From: a virus
IMG/VR virus record: IMGVR_UViG_3300031857_000015
Location: 1 to 64,000 of that record
Reading direction: 5' to 3' (one strand)
Length of the DNA: 64,000 nucleotides
Shown here: piece by piece, positions 59,220-64,000 of the stretch
Layout: every line of letters starts with the position of its first letter
Position numbering within the stretch: the stretch's first letter is position 1
Notes under the pieces: model-generated
Database searches by the model: none
Told to the model about the DNA's origin: nothing
Seen by the model: only the letters and a program-made list of their open reading frames with translations
Program-made: the position numbers and the translations under genes

Positions 59220-60593
59220 TTACAGTAACTCGCGGGCCTTCTGCTGCGCTTCGAGATTACTCTTCAAACTCTCAGCGCGGATCTTCTCCATTTCAATCAG
59301 CTGTTTGATATCAAAATCAGCGAGCTGACCGGCCTCTAGCCGTTTGCGCAAAAGAGCCTGCATAGCTGCACCTGAACCAGTAAAGTTAGGAGCAATTTCG
59401 GCAATTTGGTTGTACGCGGAAGCTACCTCGTGCGGGTCATAACCGGAGATAACCGGATCGTTCAGGATAAGGTCGTTTAGTACGCCGCGCGATTTGATTT
59501 GCTGCAGTTTGTTTTCGTGCTCGGCGTCGGACATCTGCGCAAACGCTTTTTGCTTTTGTTTGGTCGGGTCGGTCGATTTCCCGGCGTTGGCGTCCATTTC
59601 CGCTGCAAAACCAGACGGGCTCATGATCTTACCGAGATAACCCATCGTTCCGCTGTATGATGTCAGCGGGGGTGTTGTATCTGGTTTTTTTTTAACGGCT
59701 GCCACCTTAAGGGCGAGCGGGGCCGTTCTCGGATCGTGCAGAATTGAGCCCGTAACGGGGGTCGGCGTCACTTTCTGCGCCACGGCGGGCTGCGTTAACG
59801 CCGCGAGCTTGCTCGCTGCATTGTTGTGCAACTCCACCGCTTTGATCACGTTCTCGACCAGCGTTACCACCGGAAGCGCGCCGAAAAAGTTTTCGCTGCT
59901 AGCGGCCTGCTTTGTGAAGTGCGGGTAAACAGCCGCAACCTTGTTTAGCGTCGAAACACCGAGGTCGCCGAGCCGCAGACCAACTTCGCGCAGCGCGTCC
60001 GGGAACGCCATGTTGCCGGGTACACGAAAATACTGCGCCAACTCTTCCATAGCTGACGCCGCTTTGTGATGCGTCAGTGTGGCTAGCCGGCGGACTTCGT
60101 CGGCGTGGCGGGCGGCGGCCTGTTTTTCGCTATAGGCGCGTCGCGCGGCGGAGTGCTCGTCACGCGGCGGCGGTACATATGTGGGCGCCGGGAGCACGCT
60201 CTTGGCGGCGGCTGCTTTATTCAAGCTCGCGTTGCGCCGATTAATGAAACCTGTCGGCGCAACAGCGTACTCTGTCGAGATGATGCTGTTGTTTGTTAAC
60301 TCAGCCGATGTTTTAACGTGCTTGGGATATAGCGCGTCCATAACCACGTTTACGTCGGCAAGCTGGAAGTCTGCCGCTTTCTCTAACGTGTTTGCGCCAA
60401 GTTCGCGTTGCTTGTTGGTGCGTCCAGTGTTGTACGCATGCACCATAAGATTAATATGCCCGGACGGGATGCCCGCATCACTCGCGCTTTTAATAATCGC
60501 GTTGTTCGGGGTGGCGCCTTCGTTGACCAACGTGGCCGCACGCTCAATTGCGCTCAGCAATTTTTGCTCAGCTTCTTTACTTAATGCCCGCAT
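59220..60593 (-). CDS. Alanine-rich helical virion protein candidate, 457 aa
   Basis: Helical protein with several conserved Lys-Ala-Ala segments (LEKAADFQL, LNKAAAAKSV, TKQAASSENF) in the style of phage internal proteins. The end is a long charged helix (IKQLIEMEKIRAESLKSNLE). GGAG precedes ATG 60593. No domain recognised; it overlaps the previous gene by 17 bases. Confidence 0.5.
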   Translation of the reverse strand: MRALSKEAEQKLLSAIERAATLVNEGATPNNAIIKSASDAGIPSGHINLMVHAYNTGRTNKQRELGANTLEKAADFQLADVNVVMDALYPKHVKTSAELTNNSIISTEYAVAPTGFINRRNASLNKAAAAKSVLPAPTYVPPPRDEHSAARRAYSEKQAAARHADEVRRLATLTHHKAASAMEELAQYFRVPGNMAFPDALREVGLRLGDLGVSTLNKVAAVYPHFTKQAASSENFFGALPVVTLVENVIKAVELHNNAASKLAALTQPAVAQKVTPTPVTGSILHDPRTAPLALKVAAVKKKPDTTPPLTSYSGTMGYLGKIMSPSGFAAEMDANAGKSTDPTKQKQKAFAQMSDAEHENKLQQIKSRGVLNDLILNDPVISGYDPHEVASAYNQIAEIAPNFTGSGAAMQALLRKRLEAGQLADFDIKQLIEMEKIRAESLKSNLEAQQKARELL

Positions 60594-61524
60594 CGGTTTT
60601 CTCCGGGTAGTGCAGTTCTTGGATCAGACCTTGATTCTGTAAAGAACCGCCAGCCGCAATAATCATCATTTCATCGTTGCGTAATTCTGCAGCGCCGTCA
60701 TCAAAGGGTAACATTTTTATAGCTGCGGAATCCAGTTTAGTCCCCACTTTGAACGGCAGCGTGGCCAGCATCGCGCCAATATTCTCGACGATTGTGGCCT
60801 GCGATTTCGTGGCGTTGTCGCTGTTTTTCTCGATCTCTACATATTTTACAAAAGAATCGATCAGCGGTAACTGGGTATGGCTATTTACCGGCACCGTGAG
60901 GCTGGCAATCGCGGCCTTGTACTTCATCGAGTGAATAGCGAAGTCTTGGAAAAACGCCGAAACACCCCCCGCGCCATCCGGTTTGGGAATCTCTAGACAA
61001 CGATTAATTGCGGCGTCCAGTACGTATTGCCCGCCGCGAAAACCAAGTAGTTTCCACAGAAGGTCGTAGTGGCGCTCTTGGAGCCCGCGGGTCACAGCGT
61101 CAGCCATCACAACGTTTACGATATAGTCGGTGTTGGGCAGCTTATTCCGAACGTCAAAAAAGGTATTGGCATACGCCTCAATTGTTTCGACTTCGGTGCC
61201 CAGTTTGTCGGCGATTTCTTGATCTGACTCGCCAGCCAGAATGCGCGCTTCAATAGCCCAGCGCGTCGGTTGCTTATCGGCGGCCCAGAGCGAGTGGGCC
61301 CAGAACATCGCGCCGTCCCGCAGCATGGCGCCGTACGTGGCTGTTGGGTCGTTGTTAGCTTGCTCGAAGTGCCGCTTGAGCCGCAGTGCCCGCCTGATCC
61401 ACACAAAGCCTTCTGGGCCGTCTAACGCGCGGGACGCATTTCGACCGCCGCTGTCGATTTGGACAGCCCGCAGCCAACGCCAGTTTGGCGGGCGCAACGG
61501 GTTGGTGCGGAACGCATTTAACAT
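60577..61524 (-). CDS. Helix-turn-helix-containing protein, 315 aa
   Basis: A segment at about residues 90-125 (ARILAGESDQEIADKLGTEV then ETIEAYANTFFDVRNKL) has the shape of a sigma-region-4/LuxR-type HTH. The rest is mixed helical. It sits at the start of the capsid cluster, where small terminase subunits are often found, but it is larger than those. Terminase small-subunit-like or regulatory function are alternatives. Starts by TAATG coupling. Confidence 0.5.
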   Translation of the reverse strand: MLNAFRTNPLRPPNWRWLRAVQIDSGGRNASRALDGPEGFVWIRRALRLKRHFEQANNDPTATYGAMLRDGAMFWAHSLWAADKQPTRWAIEARILAGESDQEIADKLGTEVETIEAYANTFFDVRNKLPNTDYIVNVVMADAVTRGLQERHYDLLWKLLGFRGGQYVLDAAINRCLEIPKPDGAGGVSAFFQDFAIHSMKYKAAIASLTVPVNSHTQLPLIDSFVKYVEIEKNSDNATKSQATIVENIGAMLATLPFKVGTKLDSAAIKMLPFDDGAAELRNDEMMIIAAGGSLQNQGLIQELHYPEKTDAGIK

Positions 61525-61907
61525 TAGCGCAACGTCGGCGTATCGACGGTAACAGAAAAGACCAGCGTCTTGTTGGCCGACGGCGTGATCTTGAGATAAA
61601 GATATCTTTGCGGGTTTGACGGCGAACCGTCGCGATTAAGATACGACACGTTTAAGTCGTTTTTAAACGCGGTTGTCTGATCAAACGCCAGCACTTTAAA
61701 CGTGTCTGCAGGCAGCGTGTTATTTGGCGCTTTGTCCTGTTTGCTTGAGTACAGGGTCGCCGTAAAGTTACCAGTCGCGCCGCCAGCGGCTTCAGCAAGG
61801 CTGTAGCCCTTTAAAACGCCGCGGTGCGGCATGGGAACGGCGACCGTAGTCGCTTCGCCGCTGTTGGCTGTAAACGTGACGCTACCGGACCATACTGTGC
61901 TGGGCAT
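61524..61907 (-). CDS. Small beta-sandwich virion protein, 127 aa
   Basis: An all-beta pattern (VWSGSVTFTANSGEATTVAV, GNFTATLYSSKQDK, YLYLKITPSANKTLVFSVTV), with a size and composition like small phage capsid or head-fibre decorations. No family recognised. GGTG precedes ATG 61907, and the stop overlaps the next start. Confidence 0.55.
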   Translation of the reverse strand: MPSTVWSGSVTFTANSGEATTVAVPMPHRGVLKGYSLAEAAGGATGNFTATLYSSKQDKAPNNTLPADTFKVLAFDQTTAFKNDLNVSYLNRDGSPSNPQRYLYLKITPSANKTLVFSVTVDTPTLR

Positions 61908-61916
61908 ATTTCACCT

Positions 61917-64000
61917 TTACGCGTTAGCGATGGCGCCAAGATCAATATCCTGCGCGGCTTCTTCGGGATACGGCTCGATGGTCTTTTGCTTGAGGAACAG
62001 AATGACGTCGCCAAGCATTTCAAATGCGTTGCGCAGCGAGTCTTCCAGTTCCGGCATGTCGGCTTTACCGTAACGTTCGGCAAACCGGTCACCGTGCCAG
62101 TAGAACATGAACAGGATGCGGCCCAACTTGTCGAGGCCCTTGGTTAGTTCGCCCATGTACCGGTCGACGAGCGAGTCGTCGCGCACGGCGCGCAGCATGG
62201 CGCCCACCATCGCGGTGTCGAACACTTCGCGCTGGCCGCTTTGCGCGGCGTCGATCACGGAGCGCACGTCCCGCTGGTCGAGGAGCGTGTTCGGGTTGTA
62301 AACGCTGCGGTCGGTTTGACTGGCACTCATACCCGGTACTTGCACCGCGGTATCAATGCCGAGCTGCGTTGGGATACTTGTACCCATGATACTCTCACCG
62401 CCCATCACGGGGCCCGGATCGGTCGGAGCGGAGGGTGCGCCGTTGATCATCATCGGGCCGCCGTACGGATCAGCATACTTAACGCGGCACTCAAACTTGC
62501 GCTTGGCGGCCGCTTGTTTCAGGATCTCGCGAGCAGCTTGCTCGCGCAGACCGTGGTGCTCCACCAGCGTAACGAGCGCCTTGATGGGGCTCAGGTTAGC
62601 CTCTTTGTTAATCGTTACCGACGAGCCGTTGTGATAAACAGTCAGAGCAGCGGTCTTTTGCATGAGCGCCAACTGGGCGTCAACAAGGTTGCCGGGCATC
62701 AGGGCCGGCGGATCACTCTCACCACAACCACATGCGCCCTGATCTTCCGCGATCTCGTCATCATCTTCGCCTTTGCTCACCTTGAGCAGCTTGAAACCTT
62801 CCGGCACAAAGATGTCGCCCATGCTCGCGCGCAGGCTGGCACCTTTCTTACCGTTGAGGTGAATACGGACACCGTCGCGCCACTTGTCGTAGTTCAGCGG
62901 GTCGGTATAGCAGCTGCCGCAAATGCTGCCCTTGGGCGGATACTTCGAGTGATCCTCAAGGTGCACTTCATAAACAGTGCTGCCGTTGCTGTCGCCGTAT
63001 TCTTTGATCACGCGGAACGGCGCTGTTGTGTCGCCGCGCTTGCTGAGCGCAATGTAGCGGGCGTCTTTACTCGGGACGCTGTTGGCTTCCGGCAGGCCGT
63101 TAAACCACGTATCAAACTCTTCGCCCTCGATCCGGGCCAGCGCAAAGACTTGGTCGGCGCGTGTATTGAGCCAGTTGCGCGCACCGTCAACGCGCACGAC
63201 CGTGATGAAGTTTTCACGCTTAGCGGCGCCTTGCGGATGTACAGCCACGTAGCAGCGCTCAATGTTGCCCGGCTTGACCAAAATTTCATACAAACCGCTT
63301 TCGGTCGGATTGAACAGCTTCTTTTCGACCTGAATGTGATACGGGATCGAGACGTTGTCGCGGTCACGCTCGTCTTGAATCAGCACGCCGTCGCGCAGCA
63401 GCTTTTCTTGATCGTCTTCGCTGTAACCAACGGGCGCCTTGGTCTGCACCGTGACGTCGTATGTGATAATTGTCAGGCCCTTAGCGGCGGCCGGCTCTTT
63501 GGGAGCCTCAGACAGCACACTGGCAATCTTTGTGTTTGCGGCAACTTCGCGCGCAGAGGCTTCAGCAATAGCCTGCTTGACGATATCTAAACCGTGAAAC
63601 TCGTCGACGGCGGCGGCTAGTTGCGGCGCGTGTTTGCACGTGTTAATAAGCGTGCCAATCACTTCGCGCCCGGCCTGCTTCAAAAACGTCTGCAGGTCTA
63701 GCGCTTCGCCCATCTCCTTAAACGCCTGCGCTGTGTTTAACGTAGCGCTCTTGGCGAGAGCCGGCATCGCAGCCGTCATCATCTCTTTGAGTGTGGGCTG
63801 CGCAGAGCCAAACTTAGCCGGGCTGCGCGAAAGCTGCGTAAAGTCGGGCTGACGTTGGCCCATGCCCGACAGGTTGCGCTGTACGCCGCTACCCAGAATG
63901 TTGGGCTTGCGGTTGATCAGGTAGTTAATCCAGTTTTCCTTAAGCGGTACGAACATGTCCTGATTTTTGATATACAGGAGTTCGTGGCCTTTGAGGTCGC
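61917..64000 (-). CDS. Large virion-type protein, 5' end beyond the window
   Basis: The frame is open to the window's end with protein-like sequence (DLKGHELLYIKNQDMFVPLK), so the ATG at 63956 is probably internal and the gene continues past 64000. At least ~693 residues: an N-terminal helical part, a beta-rich middle (TIITYDVTVQTKAPVGYSED) with ICGSCYTDP and GACGCGESD Cys motifs, and a helical end (LGRILFMFYWHGDRFAERYG). Its place beside capsid genes makes it structural. A portal is not supported by any motif I see. Confidence 0.5.
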   Translation of the reverse strand, partial: DLKGHELLYIKNQDMFVPLKENWINYLINRKPNILGSGVQRNLSGMGQRQPDFTQLSRSPAKFGSAQPTLKEMMTAAMPALAKSATLNTAQAFKEMGEALDLQTFLKQAGREVIGTLINTCKHAPQLAAAVDEFHGLDIVKQAIAEASAREVAANTKIASVLSEAPKEPAAAKGLTIITYDVTVQTKAPVGYSEDDQEKLLRDGVLIQDERDRDNVSIPYHIQVEKKLFNPTESGLYEILVKPGNIERCYVAVHPQGAAKRENFITVVRVDGARNWLNTRADQVFALARIEGEEFDTWFNGLPEANSVPSKDARYIALSKRGDTTAPFRVIKEYGDSNGSTVYEVHLEDHSKYPPKGSICGSCYTDPLNYDKWRDGVRIHLNGKKGASLRASMGDIFVPEGFKLLKVSKGEDDDEIAEDQGACGCGESDPPALMPGNLVDAQLALMQKTAALTVYHNGSSVTINKEANLSPIKALVTLVEHHGLREQAAREILKQAAAKRKFECRVKYADPYGGPMMINGAPSAPTDPGPVMGGESIMGTSIPTQLGIDTAVQVPGMSASQTDRSVYNPNTLLDQRDVRSVIDAAQSGQREVFDTAMVGAMLRAVRDDSLVDRYMGELTKGLDKLGRILFMFYWHGDRFAERYGKADMPELEDSLRNAFEMLGDVILFLKQKTIEPYPEEAAQDIDLGAIANA

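Noticed and set aside
62241-63590. 449-codon plus-strand frame
   Set aside because: It lies antisense to the large virion protein, has no domain and no ribosome site of note.
61917-64000. Portal protein
   Set aside because: Position is suggestive but no portal-like helix arrangement or motif is visible.

Overview
The window reads as part of the genome of a large tailed (contractile-tail, myovirus-type) bacteriophage. The evidence is an ordered head-to-tail set of virion genes, nearly all on the minus strand and packed with ATGA/TAATG stop-start overlaps: capsid protease, scaffold-like, decoration and major capsid candidates (64-53 kb), neck/connector candidates (52.5-49.3 kb), a 1,078-residue tail sheath and tail tube (49.2-45.5 kb), a 961-residue spike, two chaperone-like genes and a 1,628-residue tape-measure candidate (45.4-36.1 kb), a baseplate block (35.7-29.7 kb), then a long fibre/adhesin block (29.7-12 kb). 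The host cannot be named from the sequence. Base composition is moderately GC-rich and Shine-Dalgarno sites are ordinary GGAGG types, so the host is a bacterium with a standard anti-SD.

The left 12 kb is non-structural. It holds small unknown proteins, a GNAT acetyltransferase, a tRNA-Thr(UGU), a pyrimidine-dimer glycosylase-like repair enzyme, a very acidic small protein, an 877-residue protein with a CHC2 primase zinc finger, a protein built from four RNA polymerase alpha-CTD-like domains, and a clear CsrA. Three isolated plus-strand genes interrupt the minus-strand array (1-268, 5879-7057, 10194-10472). Two of them overlap their divergent neighbour head to head. Between 11.28 and 12.07 kb lie two non-coding stretches rich in strong hairpins.

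The fibre block is the most elaborate part. It includes a 1,510-residue protein made of about 17 cysteine-bearing repeats (core unit 60 residues), then a collagen-like triple-helix stretch and a small C-terminal cap. It also has a second collagen-like protein with a related cap, five consecutive large proteins that share an INGV/C motif (four also share an N-terminal R-x-YP-like motif), and a Big_1-type Ig domain protein. Together these look like a multi-component host-recognition array assembled on the baseplate.

Three regulatory layers are visible. (1) A sigma-70-like protein is encoded inside the baseplate operon and an alpha-CTD array protein in the early-looking region; both could redirect host RNA polymerase. 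(2) A TATACT-type element recurs in three intergenic gaps, one directly after an intrinsic terminator. (3) Phage CsrA is accompanied by Shine-Dalgarno leaders of capsid and neck genes that match the CsrA consensus ACANGGANG. In the major capsid gene this motif sits with GGA in a hairpin loop. The CsrA/leader pairing and the alpha-CTD array are the main candidates for an undescribed system.
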